Shown: positions 42,093-52,000, counted from the first letter of the stretch. The stretch is DNA of 64,000 nt from Methanofollis formosanus (GCF_019633745.1 NZ_CP037968.1:2052789-2116788), one strand, 5' to 3'. Program-made: numbers and translations. The notes: a model not told the origin generated them from the letters alone.

Positions 42093-43093
42093 CGGTCGTC
42101 GACCTCCATGGAATCCCACATGACACGTTCCCCATGGATGGGGATCGTCTCCCCACAGAACGGACATCTCCCGTCTTCGAGGAGGGAGCGGACGATCTTT
42201 CCACCGCACCCGCCGGGGTTGATCCGTTCGACGACCGTACGGCCGCATGCAGGGCATACGGTGTTCAGGCGGTTGGATCCGACAAAGTTGCTGAAGTACA
42301 CATAGGGGAGCATCTCCCGTGCGGGTTCGAGGAGGGCGTCGATATGCCTGATGTCGGGTGCCCTTTCCCCGGCCATCCGGTGTTCGGGGAGGAGGCGGAA
42401 GACGTGCCAGGGGATGGAAGGATCGATTCCGGCGATGAACCGGGCAATCTCTTTGATCTCATGATCGTTCTCGCCCTGCACGATGGGGGTGGTCACCTCC
42501 ACATGACAGTGTTCCGCAAGGATACCGATGGTTCTGAGCACAGGGTCCACGCTCTCGACGCCGGCATGTTTCTGGTAGAATGCCGACGACAGCGATTTCA
42601 GGCTGACGTTCACGAACGAAAGGTGCTCTGCGATCGTGTGCGCTGACTCTTCGGTCATGTAGCCGTTTGTGAGGCAACCGATGGGTATTCCCCGCGTGTG
42701 TGCCTGTGCTGCGAGATCGAGGAGCGAGGGGACCGAGACCGTCGGTTCGTTGACCCCGAAGACGATCGTATGGCACCCTGTCTCTTCTGCGATCTGGACC
42801 AGGCGCTCGGGAGAAACATGGAAGAGTTCAACGGTTGCCGGGTCTGTCCTCGCCACAAAGGCATTGGAGCAGTAACTGCATGTGAGGTTGCACCCTGCTG
42901 TTCCCACCTGGAGGGTGCGTGCACCCGGATAGGCGTGAAAGAATGGGAGGGACTCGATGTGCGTTACCTGATATGACGACCAGCGGTGGGGAAAACGTTC
43001 CGTGATCGTCCCCTCATTGAGGGAATACATTCTGCAGAAGCCGATCCGCTCGTCCGAGAGATCGCACCTCCGTTCACAGTAATGACATTTCAT
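42089..43093 (-). CDS. AmmeMemoRadiSam-like radical SAM enzyme
   Basis: 334 residues. N-terminal CHYCERRC..SDERIGFCRMY is the pre-domain of AmmeMemoRadiSam-system enzymes; the radical SAM motif is CNLTCSYC (CxxxCxxC, about residue 69). GVNEPTVSVPSLLDL, GCLTNGYMTEES and VEVTTPIVQGENDHEIKEIA follow, and a C-terminal rubredoxin-like zinc/Fe-S region (CPACGRTVVERINPGGCGGK, CPFCGE) ends the protein. Partners Memo and AMMECR1 are not in the window. Second gene of the cluster, 79 bp after the double binding protein. Confidence 0.85.
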   Translation of the reverse strand: MKCHYCERRCDLSDERIGFCRMYSLNEGTITERFPHRWSSYQVTHIESLPFFHAYPGARTLQVGTAGCNLTCSYCSNAFVARTDPATVELFHVSPERLVQIAEETGCHTIVFGVNEPTVSVPSLLDLAAQAHTRGIPIGCLTNGYMTEESAHTIAEHLSFVNVSLKSLSSAFYQKHAGVESVDPVLRTIGILAEHCHVEVTTPIVQGENDHEIKEIARFIAGIDPSIPWHVFRLLPEHRMAGERAPDIRHIDALLEPAREMLPYVYFSNFVGSNRLNTVCPACGRTVVERINPGGCGGKIVRSLLEDGRCPFCGETIPIHGERVMWDSMEVDDR

Positions 43094-43172
43094 TATTTTT
43101 CTCCTGCGGACCGTTCAGGCCGGCAGTCTGCGTCAAAATGGGTGGGGGATCCCTCCCCCGTGTTCATAGAAC

Positions 43173-45383
43173 TCAGACGGTGGCCTGCATCGGCGCCGGA
43201 GCGGATGCAGCCGCTGCATTGCCGGGGAAATTGGTTGCCGGCAGTGTCCCGCCAAGTTCAGTGAAGGTGGTGCCATAGAACTCTTCGTAGAAGGCGTCTG
43301 CATCTGCAGTCACGTCGACGTCGGCGAAGAGGTCGGGGTGGAGAGCCTTTGCGAGCCATTTGATGCCGAGCACCGCTTCAGGCGACGGATAATCCCAGGG
43401 ACAGACGTTCGATGGGAACACATAGACCTGACGGTTCTTTACGGCTGTAATGTCCTTGAAACGCTCGTCGTTGATGATATCCGTAGGCGTGACCTGGGAC
43501 TGGTACTGGACGATCAGGATGATGTCGGGGTTGTATTCGACGATCTTTTCTGCGTCGATGTCGACCCAGCGGGTGCCGCTCTCGCTTTCAGCGGCATTTT
43601 TCCCTCCTGCAATCTCAATGAGATCGCTCTGGTACATCTCGCCGGTACAGGTGTTCGCCACGCCCGCAGGGCCGACCAGATAGACCACAGGACGTTCCGC
43701 GGCCGAAAGGTCGGAGGTTCTGTCCTGTACAAGTGCGATGTTGTCGGCATAGATCTCACAGAACCGCTCTGCAGTCTCTTTCTCTTCGAGGGCCTCTCCG
43801 AGATTGGTCATGGAGTCGGTGAGTTGATCAATATTCTCAGCAATGACTCCGAAGACCGGTACGTCACAGCCTTCAAGGGCGTTGAGCGTGTTTCTGTCCC
43901 ATCCTGCGATGACGATCAGATCAGGGTCCAGTGCCAGCACTTCCTCAACATTGAATCCAGGGTTGTTGGCACCGACAATGCGATCTTCGGCTCCAAGGGT
44001 CGTAATCATCTTTTGTGCAATCCCGTAACCGGTCGCCACACGTTCGACCGGGAGTTCGACTTCGACCGCGCGTCCGAGACCGTCGGTTACGGTGACGGTC
44101 CTGACATGGGGAGCGGGAGTCGGACCCATGACCTCGCGTGCTTCCTCTTCGGAGAGGTCGTAGTCGTAGAAGAGGCTGTAGAAGTCCTGTGCCTCGGCGA
44201 CCATATCGAGGTCGACGGTGTCGGGGTAGGTGCCGTTTGCAAGCCATTCCATACCGAGGACGGCCTCGGGGACGGGGCTGCCCCAGTCGCCGACAAAGCG
44301 CGGGATACGGTAGACCTTGCCGTGCTTTACGGCCTCGATCTCCTGCCAGGCGGGGTCGGTGAGGAGGGCCTGCGGGTCGCCGTTGTTGCTGAGGATGATC
44401 ACGTCGGGGTTCCAGGTGGCGACCTGCTCGAAGTTCACTTCCTGGCGGTGACCCTGGAGTTCTTCGGAGGCGAAGCGGCATCCCGCGTCATGTGCCCACT
44501 GGGAGTGGAACTCGCCGCCGGCGAAGGTGTGAAGCGGCGACCTCCAGGTGATGTAGGCGTTGTCCTGGTCGGCCTCCGGGATCTCGCCGGTCATCTCGAC
44601 AAGGTCTGAACATTTGTCGTCAAGATACGAGGCCAGTTCTCCGGCGCGTTCGTTCTTGTTCAGGACATCGCCGATGACGGTGAGGGCACCGGTGACATCG
44701 TCGAAACCGTTCGTGTTGAGGTAGACGACCGGTACACCGATCTCCCCGAGACCTCCGCTGGACCAGGAGCCGGCGATGATCACGTCGGGGTGAACGGCGA
44801 GGATCGCTTCCTTGTTCACCTCGATGCCGGTCCCGCTGACGACCGGGATCTCTGAGATGGATGGGTCGATGGTCTGGAAGCCTTCGTCGATGGAGGCAAA
44901 GTAATCGACGCCTGCGAGACGTTCGGCATCGCCGTCGATCGCCATGACCATCGCGGCCGCAGGGGTGTAAAGGGTCACGACGCGATGGGTGGTGTAGGGT
45001 ATCCTGACGCTGTCGCCGTTCATGTCGGTGACGGTCCTGTAGGATGGCGTCGAACTGTCGCTGCCGGAATCATCCCAGTCTGAAGACGACGATGCAGGGG
45101 TGGTTTCGGTGACCGTGGCCGTCACTTCAGGGGCGGTGGTGTTTTCCGGCGTTGGGGTCGGGACCGGCGTCTCGTTTGTCGGAGAGACGGTCGGTACGAC
45201 TGTGTGGGTCGGGTGCGATTCAGGAGCGGCTGTGCTACTGCCCTGTTGAGAGTCTGTACTCTGCTGAGTTGGCGTCTGCGGCTGATCCGGCTGCTGCCCG
45301 GCAGGTGCAAAGATGGCCGCACCAGCAACCACAGCGGCAACGGCGGCTGCTACGAGTAAGATAGCGGTTAGTGTTCGATCCAT
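43173..45383 (-). CDS. Tandem double periplasmic-binding protein (FepB/BtuF type), membrane-anchored
   Basis: 736 residues. An N-terminal hydrophobic anchor (ILLVAAAVAAVVAGAAIFA) without lipobox Cys precedes a ~90-residue Thr/Ser/Pro linker and two periplasmic-binding domains. Domain 1 (about residues 115-400): TVTDMNGDSVRIPYTTHRVV, VNKEAILAVHPDVIIAGSW, NPDVIILSNNGDP. Domain 2 (about 430-710): VTDGLGRAVEVELPVERVAT, EVLALDPDLIVIAGWDRNTL, YNPDIILIVQYQS. Two fused binding domains for one permease are unusual. GGAGATGA lies 4 bases before the ATG, directly below inverted repeats. Confidence 0.9.
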   Translation of the reverse strand: MDRTLTAILLVAAAVAAVVAGAAIFAPAGQQPDQPQTPTQQSTDSQQGSSTAAPESHPTHTVVPTVSPTNETPVPTPTPENTTAPEVTATVTETTPASSSSDWDDSGSDSSTPSYRTVTDMNGDSVRIPYTTHRVVTLYTPAAAMVMAIDGDAERLAGVDYFASIDEGFQTIDPSISEIPVVSGTGIEVNKEAILAVHPDVIIAGSWSSGGLGEIGVPVVYLNTNGFDDVTGALTVIGDVLNKNERAGELASYLDDKCSDLVEMTGEIPEADQDNAYITWRSPLHTFAGGEFHSQWAHDAGCRFASEELQGHRQEVNFEQVATWNPDVIILSNNGDPQALLTDPAWQEIEAVKHGKVYRIPRFVGDWGSPVPEAVLGMEWLANGTYPDTVDLDMVAEAQDFYSLFYDYDLSEEEAREVMGPTPAPHVRTVTVTDGLGRAVEVELPVERVATGYGIAQKMITTLGAEDRIVGANNPGFNVEEVLALDPDLIVIAGWDRNTLNALEGCDVPVFGVIAENIDQLTDSMTNLGEALEEKETAERFCEIYADNIALVQDRTSDLSAAERPVVYLVGPAGVANTCTGEMYQSDLIEIAGGKNAAESESGTRWVDIDAEKIVEYNPDIILIVQYQSQVTPTDIINDERFKDITAVKNRQVYVFPSNVCPWDYPSPEAVLGIKWLAKALHPDLFADVDVTADADAFYEEFYGTTFTELGGTLPATNFPGNAAAASAPAPMQATV

Positions 45384-45394
45384 GGTTCATCTCC

Positions 45395-45435
45395 GGATTA
45401 AAATAATTTAATCCAATGAAACCCATAATTGGGTT
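45395..45435. promoter_or_regulatory. Two adjacent inverted repeats upstream of the double binding-protein gene
   Basis: GGATTAAA-ATAA-TTTAATCC (45395-45414) has perfect 8-bp arms. AACCCA-TAAT-TGGGTT (45420-45435) has perfect 6-bp arms. The first abuts the ribosome-binding site, so it could act as an operator or an RNA hairpin. Confidence 0.6.
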
Positions 45436-45487
45436 CAAAAAAGAGTTTTTCTGAATGCCCGAAAAATGTTTTTATCTGATTGTCGCT

Positions 45488-45502
45488 GTTAATTAAATTA
45501 AC
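45488..45502. promoter_or_regulatory. Inverted repeat GTTAATT-A-AATTAAC
   Basis: Perfect 7-bp arms around one base, about 105 bp upstream of the double binding-protein start. Its core matches the GTTAATTAAC palindrome between the MOT1 permease and modA (31539-31548). Confidence 0.45.
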
Positions 45503-45926
45503 CTGTTTAACTCTCCCTCTCCCCTCCAGGCGTCTGCTCTCCCTCCATTTTGGGAAGAATGACTATCAGAGAATAAAATGGCTGCCTGAAATTATTCATA
45601 CGATCCATATATTTGTTATGAGAACGTGTCACGCACATTGTCACGCGCCGTCGGCCCCCCGTCCGTGCCGCCGCAAAGGGAATAAAGAGTGTTTCCTTGC
45701 TCTCTCCCCCCCGTGGAGATGCCCCCGGACTCTCTCACAACGATGAGAATGACGGACCGGCAGCAATCTCCTGAACAACGCCATACTTTAGATCCTTCTT
45801 CCGGCCACAAACCATGATCCGGGAGTTCTGGGATTACCTCATAGTATGCCTGAGGCGTGCTCTCGAATCATGCCTGATTCGACAAAGTCACAATCACTAA
45901 TACCGCCCGGCGCCCAGTACACAGCA

Positions 45927-46694
45927 ATGAAGGTCACCATCCTTGCAAGTGGGAGCAAGGGCAATGCCATCTATGTGGAGGGCGAGGAGGGATCCCTCCT
46001 CATCGACGCCGGGCTCTCCGCCCGGGAGGTCAGGAAACGGATCGGCGAGGCCGGCGGGGACGAGCGCGACCTGCGGGGGATCCTGGTCACCCATGAACAC
46101 ACCGACCATATCAAGGGGGCCGACGTCCTTTCCAGAAAGTTCGAGGTCCCGGTGTTCGGAACCGGAGGGACACTGGAAGGATTTATGCGTGCACGGACCT
46201 CAACGAAAACGGTGACGACCCGGCGGATCTCGACAGGGGACGCATTCACGATCTCCGGCTTCTCGGTCCGCCCCTTTCCCACGGCCCACGACGCCGCCGA
46301 ACCCTGCGGCTACTGTCTGGAGGCCGACGGCGTCCGCGTCGGCTGCTGCCTGGACACCGGGATCGTCACTCCCAGGATCGAACGGGCCCTCGGATGCTGT
46401 GACGTCGTTGTCCTGGAGAGCAACCACTGTCCCAGGATGCTTGACGAAGGGCCCTATCCTGCGTTTCTCAAGGCGCGGATCAGGTCGAAACTCGGGCACC
46501 TCTCCAACAACGCCGCGGCGACCTGCCTCTCAGACATCGGGGACGACCTCGCGGCGGTGATGCTCGCCCACCTCTCCGAGGTGAACAACACCGCAGAGAA
46601 GGCGGAAGAGACCGCAAAAGGTGCCTTCCACGACGAGATCGAGCACCTGATCATCGGCGACCAGCACACGGTCTCGGAGACCGTGAGGATCTGA
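45927..46694 (+). CDS. MBL-fold metallohydrolase (YycJ/WalJ-like)
   Basis: 255 residues. The N-terminus [20 protein letters not shown] is typical of YycJ-type proteins. [16 protein letters not shown], the metal motif [32 protein letters not shown] and LESNH (metal-binding His/Asp) follow. Related proteins are proposed 5' exonucleases acting in DNA repair. It precedes the DNA ligase by 2 bp on the same strand, which supports a DNA-repair context. The ATG at 45927 starts the conserved domain. Confidence 0.9.
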   Translation: MKVTILASGSKGNAIYVEGEEGSLLIDAGLSAREVRKRIGEAGGDERDLRGILVTHEHTDHIKGADVLSRKFEVPVFGTGGTLEGFMRARTSTKTVTTRRISTGDAFTISGFSVRPFPTAHDAAEPCGYCLEADGVRVGCCLDTGIVTPRIERALGCCDVVVLESNHCPRMLDEGPYPAFLKARIRSKLGHLSNNAAATCLSDIGDDLAAVMLAHLSEVNNTAEKAEETAKGAFHDEIEHLIIGDQHTVSETVRI

Positions 46695-46696
46695 CC

Positions 46697-48337
46697 ATGG
46701 AGTTTGCAGCATTTTCGCGGGTCTGCGAGCAACTCGAAGGGCTGAGCGGGAGGCTCGAGATGATCGACCTCATCGCCTCCGTCCTCCCCACCCTCCCGGA
46801 CGAAGAACTCCCCATCTTTGTCAGGTTCGTGATGGGTCGGGTCTTCCCTGACTGGAGCCCCCAGAAACTCGGCATCGGCCCCAACCTCCTGTACGAGGCG
46901 ATCGGGTATGTCGCCGGGAGGAAGAAGGCCGAGGTCGTCGCCGCGGTCAACGAGACCGGGGACGTCGGGTGTGCCGTCGAACAACTCCTCGCCACCAAGT
47001 CCCAGACCTCGTTCTTCGTCGAACCTCTTTCCCTGGCCGGCGTCTACGCCGACTTCACCAGGATCGCCAGGACCGACGGGAGCCGTTCGCAGCGGGAGAA
47101 ACTCAAGATCATCAAGGGGCTCCTCGGCAACGCAGGCGCCCTTGAGGGACGGTATCTCTCCCGTCTCCTCCTTGAAGAACTGCGGATCGGTGTCGGCGAA
47201 GGGAATGTGCGCGACGCGATCGCCGGGGCCTTCGACGTCGATGCTGCCCTCGTCGCCCATGCGCACCAGGCCCTCAACGACCTCGGCGAGGTCGCGCTGC
47301 TGGCGCGTACCGGCGCGGCGGCCCTGCAGGACGTGCATATCGCACCCTTCAGGCCGGTGAAGATGATGCTCGCACAGCAGGGGACGATCGCCGGGATGGT
47401 CGAGGACCATGGCGCGGTTGCGGTGGAGTACAAGTACGACGGCACCAGGTTCCAGTTCCACAAGGTCGGGGACGAGTGCAGGATGTACTCGCGCCGGCTC
47501 GAGGAGGTCACCGGCGCGGTTCCGGACGTGATCGAGCAACTCTGCACCGCGACGACCCACGACGTGATCCTGGACGGCGAGGTGATCGCGGTCAGCGAGG
47601 GCCGGCCCCGGCCCTTCCAGTTCGTGCTCAGACGGTTCAGGCGGAAGCACGAGGTCGAGGCGGCGATGGAGAAGATTGAACTTGTCCCGAACGTCTTCGA
47701 TGTCCTGTACCTCGACGGCGAGACCCTCATCGACCGCCCCTTCTCGGAGCGGCGCGAGGTGCTGACAGAGATACTCTCGGAGTACGTCGCCCCCCAGTGG
47801 GTGAGCGACGACACCGGCGCCCTCGAGGCGGTCTACCAGGACGCCCTGGACGCGGGGCACGAGGGCGTGATGGTCAAGACGCGCGGGGCCGCTTACACCC
47901 CGGGCGTGCGGGGCAGGAACTGGATCAAGGTCAAACCTGCGGTCGACACCATCGACCTCGCGGTGGTCGGGGCCGAGTGGGGCGAAGGGCGGCGTGCCCA
48001 CCTCTTCGGCTCCTTCCTCCTCGCCTGCCAGGATGAAAGCGGCGAACTCCTCCCGGTCGGGAAGGTGGCGACCGGGCTCTCGGACGAGGATCTCGCCTTC
48101 ATCTACCGGCACCTTAAGGAGTTTGTTGTCGCGGAAAAAGGGAAGGAGATCGTCCTCGAACCCAAGGCCGTCTTCGAGGTCGGGTACGCCGAGGTCCAGA
48201 AGAGCCCGAACTATGTGAGCGGGTATGCCCTCAGGTTCCCGCGCTTTGTCAGATTGCGGGAGGACAAGAGTGTGGCCGAGATCGAGACGCTGGGCGGGGT
48301 GGCCGCCCGGTACGAACAGCAGTTCACGTCCGTATGA
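46697..48337 (+). CDS. lig: ATP-dependent DNA ligase
   Basis: 546 residues with an N-terminal DNA-binding domain, then the nucleotidyltransferase core with motif [13 protein letters not shown] (adenylated Lys, about residue 249), motif [13 protein letters not shown], motif [10 protein letters not shown], motif V NWIKVKP, and a C-terminal OB domain ([40 protein letters not shown]). It seals nicks during replication and repair, as in other archaea. Translationally close to the MBL gene. Its 3' end overlaps the convergent membrane-protein gene by 14 bp. Confidence 0.95.
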   Translation: MEFAAFSRVCEQLEGLSGRLEMIDLIASVLPTLPDEELPIFVRFVMGRVFPDWSPQKLGIGPNLLYEAIGYVAGRKKAEVVAAVNETGDVGCAVEQLLATKSQTSFFVEPLSLAGVYADFTRIARTDGSRSQREKLKIIKGLLGNAGALEGRYLSRLLLEELRIGVGEGNVRDAIAGAFDVDAALVAHAHQALNDLGEVALLARTGAAALQDVHIAPFRPVKMMLAQQGTIAGMVEDHGAVAVEYKYDGTRFQFHKVGDECRMYSRRLEEVTGAVPDVIEQLCTATTHDVILDGEVIAVSEGRPRPFQFVLRRFRRKHEVEAAMEKIELVPNVFDVLYLDGETLIDRPFSERREVLTEILSEYVAPQWVSDDTGALEAVYQDALDAGHEGVMVKTRGAAYTPGVRGRNWIKVKPAVDTIDLAVVGAEWGEGRRAHLFGSFLLACQDESGELLPVGKVATGLSDEDLAFIYRHLKEFVVAEKGKEIVLEPKAVFEVGYAEVQKSPNYVSGYALRFPRFVRLREDKSVAEIETLGGVAARYEQQFTSV

Positions 48338-49160
48338 CCCGGTAGATCTCCCGGTTCTCGTCCCCTTCTACATAGGCGTAATAGTCCGAGCCGAAACCTT
48401 CCACATTGGTGAAGGAGACCTCGCCGTTGTAGTCGGTGAATTTGCTCCTGACATTGAGGCCGTTCCTGTGCCTGAGGACCACCTTCATATCGGCTGCGGG
48501 TTCGTCGGTCCTTCTGATGTCGACTTTGAATGAGAGGACCGGGTTGAGGGGTTCCGGAATTTTGTCGACTCCCCCGTGCTGCATACTCGCCCCGCTCCTG
48601 GTCGGCGTCGCAACCTCTGAAAAGATCTCTTCGCCGCCATAGCGCACGATGAGCATCGTCCCGAGGAGGAAGACGAGAACGCCTGCTGCTCCGATGATGA
48701 GGAGGGCGACGGTCATCGAGGGAATGATCACGCCGGTCGTCGCCGGGACCACGTCGGTGATCAGGTACCCGAGGAAGTCCCAGGTCCAGGCGAAGAGGGT
48801 GACGCCGCCGAAGTGGCCGAGGGCGACAAAGATCGCGGAGATCATGAAGATGCTGCCGGCGGCGACGGAGAGGATGCCGGCCGAGACACCCGTAACCCGC
48901 ACGAGGGTCGACCGCCCCTTGACCCGCTTGCCGCGCCGCAGGATCAGGGAGATGACCACGGCGAGGACGTTGATGTAGATGACGCCAGCGATGAAGAGGG
49001 TGAACAGGTCCTGATTGGACGACTCGGCGGCCTTCGCGGCCATATTTGTCGCTGCAACCGTCGGGACGAGGTACGCAAAGAGGAGAAGGGCAGAGAAAAT
49101 GCAGGAGATGCTCCTGACAGAACGATCGGTGATTTTCCCGAAGAGCCACACGATGCGCAT
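48324..49160 (-). CDS. Integral membrane protein of unknown function
   Basis: 278 residues. About five membrane helices ([60 protein letters not shown], a helix near [20 protein letters not shown] and [12 protein letters not shown]) precede a ~90-residue soluble C-terminal domain with a beta-rich pattern ([40 protein letters not shown]) reminiscent of CarboxypepD_reg-like modules. I do not recognise it as a named family. Confidence 0.7.
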   Translation of the reverse strand: MRIVWLFGKITDRSVRSISCIFSALLLFAYLVPTVAATNMAAKAAESSNQDLFTLFIAGVIYINVLAVVISLILRRGKRVKGRSTLVRVTGVSAGILSVAAGSIFMISAIFVALGHFGGVTLFAWTWDFLGYLITDVVPATTGVIIPSMTVALLIIGAAGVLVFLLGTMLIVRYGGEEIFSEVATPTRSGASMQHGGVDKIPEPLNPVLSFKVDIRRTDEPAADMKVVLRHRNGLNVRSKFTDYNGEVSFTNVEGFGSDYYAYVEGDENREIYRVIRT

Positions 49161-49218
49161 GCTCTGATATGTGTGCTGAAAAATAGATATATTTGTCTAT
49201 TTTTCTCTGCACCAAATA

Positions 49219-50370
49219 CTAAAATTCAAATAGGGTTCTCTGAGATGCGAGTTCAGGGAGGAGTCTGCTCCTCTCCCGCCAGTGTGAGTACCCAAGGGCG
49301 GTGTCCATCCGTACGGCAGCGTCCCGGAGGTCGGTGCACCGCGCCGGCGTGCCCTGCATGGCCCCCCGCGTCGCCTCCCTGATCACCCAGGACCCAAGCG
49401 GGGCCCAGTACTCGCTGTTGACGTGCCTGACCACGATGGCCCGGGCAGACCGCTGTTTCTTCGTGAGATATTCGGCCACGGCCAGGCGGGCGGCGTAGTA
49501 GGCCCCGCCGATCGGGGAGTACCGCCCCTGCTTCCTGCCCTCGAGGTCGCAGATGACGGTCTCCTCCTCGCCGGCCCAGAGAGAGCGGCGGCCCCAGACC
49601 TCGATCATCTCGAACTTCCAGTCCCCCGGCACCAGGATGACGGCCATGGTGTTCCCGTAAAGGGTTGCGGCAAAGAACTCCACCTCTTCGAGGGGAGCGA
49701 ACCGAAAGACCGCTTTTTTCAGGCCGCTGCCGACTGTGTCGTCCACGGCGGTGATCGCCCACTTGGTCGGCACGACCCGCCGCCGTTTTCCCAGTAGGCC
49801 GGCGCTCATCAACTGTGCGATCTGGTAGACGTCCACCCCCTCGGACCCGAGGTTTTCGCAGGCCTCGGTCGCCGGGAGGTCGTCGTCCGAGGTGATCCGG
49901 TCGACGACGCGGCTGACCTTCGCATTGTCGATGACGTCAAGGTGCCTGATGCTCCCGGAGAGGCCGACCGGTGTGACAGTCCCGTCGAACCTGAGGTCGA
50001 ACCTGACCGGGCGTTCGAAGGCGGCCTCGACATCGAGCGGGCTTGAGGAGAGGGCGATCTCCTGGATCTGCCCGCTCACCGATGGAGTGGGGGCCGAACC
50101 CCTGATGGTCCGCGCCCTGATCCCGACGATATCCTCGATGGAAAGGCCCTGTGCCACCCATGTGGGGGGGGCGTCGGCGTCGGTGGTCATGAGCGGTCCG
50201 GCCGAGACCTCGGGGTAACCGTAACTCCCGACAAAGACCGACGGGGCGGTGCCCATGTAGCTGGTGCCGCGCGCGGCGGTGGTGACCTGGGCATGGAACC
50301 GGCTCATGATCGGGCACCGCGGCAGCCCGCAGAGGAGGCGGCCCTTGCACTCGGCGCAGCGCACCATCAT
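49219..50370 (-). CDS. nreA: NreA-family DNA repair protein with C-terminal PCNA-binding-like motif
   Basis: 383 residues. N-terminal zinc-binding region CAECKGRLLCGLPRCP, then the archaeal Nre (COG1602) core: SYMGTAPSVFVGSYGYPEV, SVSGQIQEIALSSSPLDVE, RRVVPTKWAITAVDDTVGS and REATRGAMQG. The extreme C-terminus is QRTLFEF, a PIP-box-like peptide of the type reported to bind PCNA in archaeal NreA proteins. Nre proteins take part in repair of mitomycin-type DNA damage. The start overlaps the DUF2117 stop (ATGA). Confidence 0.87.
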   Translation of the reverse strand: MMVRCAECKGRLLCGLPRCPIMSRFHAQVTTAARGTSYMGTAPSVFVGSYGYPEVSAGPLMTTDADAPPTWVAQGLSIEDIVGIRARTIRGSAPTPSVSGQIQEIALSSSPLDVEAAFERPVRFDLRFDGTVTPVGLSGSIRHLDVIDNAKVSRVVDRITSDDDLPATEACENLGSEGVDVYQIAQLMSAGLLGKRRRVVPTKWAITAVDDTVGSGLKKAVFRFAPLEEVEFFAATLYGNTMAVILVPGDWKFEMIEVWGRRSLWAGEEETVICDLEGRKQGRYSPIGGAYYAARLAVAEYLTKKQRSARAIVVRHVNSEYWAPLGSWVIREATRGAMQGTPARCTDLRDAAVRMDTALGYSHWRERSRLLPELASQRTLFEF

Positions 50371-51407
50371 TCCTCCCGCAGGTCCAGGGCCACCCGCGTC
50401 CGGTCCTCCACGCCTGCGATCGCGGTGGAGAGCCAGGTCCGCCATGAAACCGGAGCGTCGGGGATGGTCCCGGCGAGTTCGAGGCCGAGGTCGTCGTCCC
50501 GTCCCTCGGTCACCTCGAGGACCACCGAACCTGCAGGGAAGCCCTGGCCGACCACCCCGTCGAGGTCGCCGTCGGTGATGCCGAGCACCGGCAGGCCGAG
50601 GTGGAGGGCGATGTGGCCGGCGACTGCCGTGGTGTCGTCCCCGACGGCGAGCACGCCGCAGGTCTCCGGGGTGACCAGGTCGTAGAAGTGGTGGCCGCAG
50701 TGGTCGATGAGCACGACCCGTCCCTTCTCAGGGCGGCAATGCCTGGCGGTGACCGCGCGGCTTTTCCTGATCTCGCCGCTCTTGCACCACGCGTTTGCCA
50801 GCGAGACCGGGCCGTTCCGGTGCAATTTCTCGAGCCCGTGGGGTTTGGGAGAAAGCCCGGCCACCGGGACCACCCGACCGTCCTCTTCGCCCAGGACCAC
50901 CCGCTCCGACGTCGCGATACCGATGACGGTCCCGTTCACGCAGACCGGTTCACCCGGGAGACATCCCCGCACCGTCCTGGTCGTCCCATTCTCCCGGGGG
51001 AGAGGTGCTGCGCGCTCGATCTGATACCCGAAGACGGCGGCAACCTTCTCGGCGAGGTCGGCGTCCCCGTTCTTCCAGAGGTACACCGTCTCGGCGGCGC
51101 ACTCCACATGGACCAGGCCGCCGCGCCTGAGTCTGCCCGCGACGATCTCGCCGAAGGCCCGGCCCGACTCCCCGGTCTTGCCGTGGTTGAGGAGGAAGAT
51201 GGGCCCTTCCTCGGCGTTGAACACCGTGCTCGGCGGGGCGCCGCAGCACTCGACCGGCAGCCCAAACTCCTCTGCGGCGGTCCGGCCCATTACGCCAGCC
51301 ACGAGCACTCTGACCGGCCCCATCGCCGAGAGGACGGTCCTGACATCCCCGCAGTCGAAGGGTTCGGGGCCGTGGACGACCATGGTGAGAGGAACTCTCT
51401 GACTCAT
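50367..51407 (-). CDS. DUF2117 (COG4022) protein
   Basis: 346 residues. VVHGPEPFDCGDVRTVLSAM, VRVLVAGVMGRTAAEEFGLP, IFLLNHGKTGESGRAFGEIV and VVLIDHCGHHFYDLVTPETC match the DUF2117 family, found in methanogens and of unknown function. DDTTAVAGHIALHLGLPVLG and ITDGDLDGVV suggest a nucleotide- or metal-binding second half. No membrane segment. It is co-transcribed with nreA. Confidence 0.8.
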   Translation of the reverse strand: MSQRVPLTMVVHGPEPFDCGDVRTVLSAMGPVRVLVAGVMGRTAAEEFGLPVECCGAPPSTVFNAEEGPIFLLNHGKTGESGRAFGEIVAGRLRRGGLVHVECAAETVYLWKNGDADLAEKVAAVFGYQIERAAPLPRENGTTRTVRGCLPGEPVCVNGTVIGIATSERVVLGEEDGRVVPVAGLSPKPHGLEKLHRNGPVSLANAWCKSGEIRKSRAVTARHCRPEKGRVVLIDHCGHHFYDLVTPETCGVLAVGDDTTAVAGHIALHLGLPVLGITDGDLDGVVGQGFPAGSVVLEVTEGRDDDLGLELAGTIPDAPVSWRTWLSTAIAGVEDRTRVALDLREE

Positions 51408-52000
51408 CTGATCACATTCTTGCCTTCTCTCCCCAAAAAGGCACGGGCACCGGCATCGTCTGTTGCGATCGAGTTCGGGAACAGAGGGGCAGATCCTCGA
51501 ACTACCTCGTGGTTCTCATGCGCCTTTCGATCGCAGCAACCTCATGGAACCCGGAGATAAAGAATAGAGTGGGAGGGGTGCCCTGGAGATCCTCATGTCT
51601 CGACTCATGGGATAACAACAGAAACGAACGTGGACCCACACCGCCCCGTGCCGTCCCCCGTCCAATACTCTCGCGAGGCGGCAGAAAATATTCGACGATG
51701 AGGGGACGGCACATCTGATCACCACCCCGTCCCACCGACATGACCCCGAAGATAGAACCGGGTTGGGTGAAGGACGATCCTGATCCAACAGAGAGCACGC
51801 GTCCCATGCCGTCCCCCATCCTCTCCTCTCGCGAAAAGGCAGAACAGATTCGACGGGGGGGACGGCGCCTGAACAGGGAGAGATGAGAAATACCGGCCTG
51901 TCCTCTCATGGTGGCAGAGGGATCAAAGATTTCGTCAGAACTCTTCCCCTACGCAATAGGTGAGGGCGGGCAGATGGACGGAATAAAGAAGTTCAGCCCC
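51408..52000. repeat. Intergenic region with inverted copies of the ~156-bp module
   Basis: Between about 51640 and 51860, in minus orientation, CCGTGCCGTCCCCCGTCCAA, CTCTCGCGAGGCGGCAGAA, GACCCCGAAGATAGAACCGG, CATGCCGTCCCCCATCCTCT and CTCTCGCGAAAAGGCAGAA mark two units. The rest shows nothing recognisable and no gene is supported. Confidence 0.65.

Larger units (their letters stand above)
45384..45926. other. Promoter region with three inverted repeats, then repeat DNA
   Basis: 45384-45510 is the AT-rich promoter/leader of the double binding-protein gene with three inverted repeats (listed separately). 45520-45750 shows nothing recognisable. 45759-45865 carries the second type of repeat module (GGCAGCAATCTCCTGAAC ... 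TATGCCTGAGGCGTGCTCTC). No gene is supported. Confidence 0.55.

Noticed and set aside
46454-48112. 552-residue minus-strand open frame opposite the DNA ligase
   Set aside because: It lies entirely antisense to the ligase and MBL genes, with no domain pattern.
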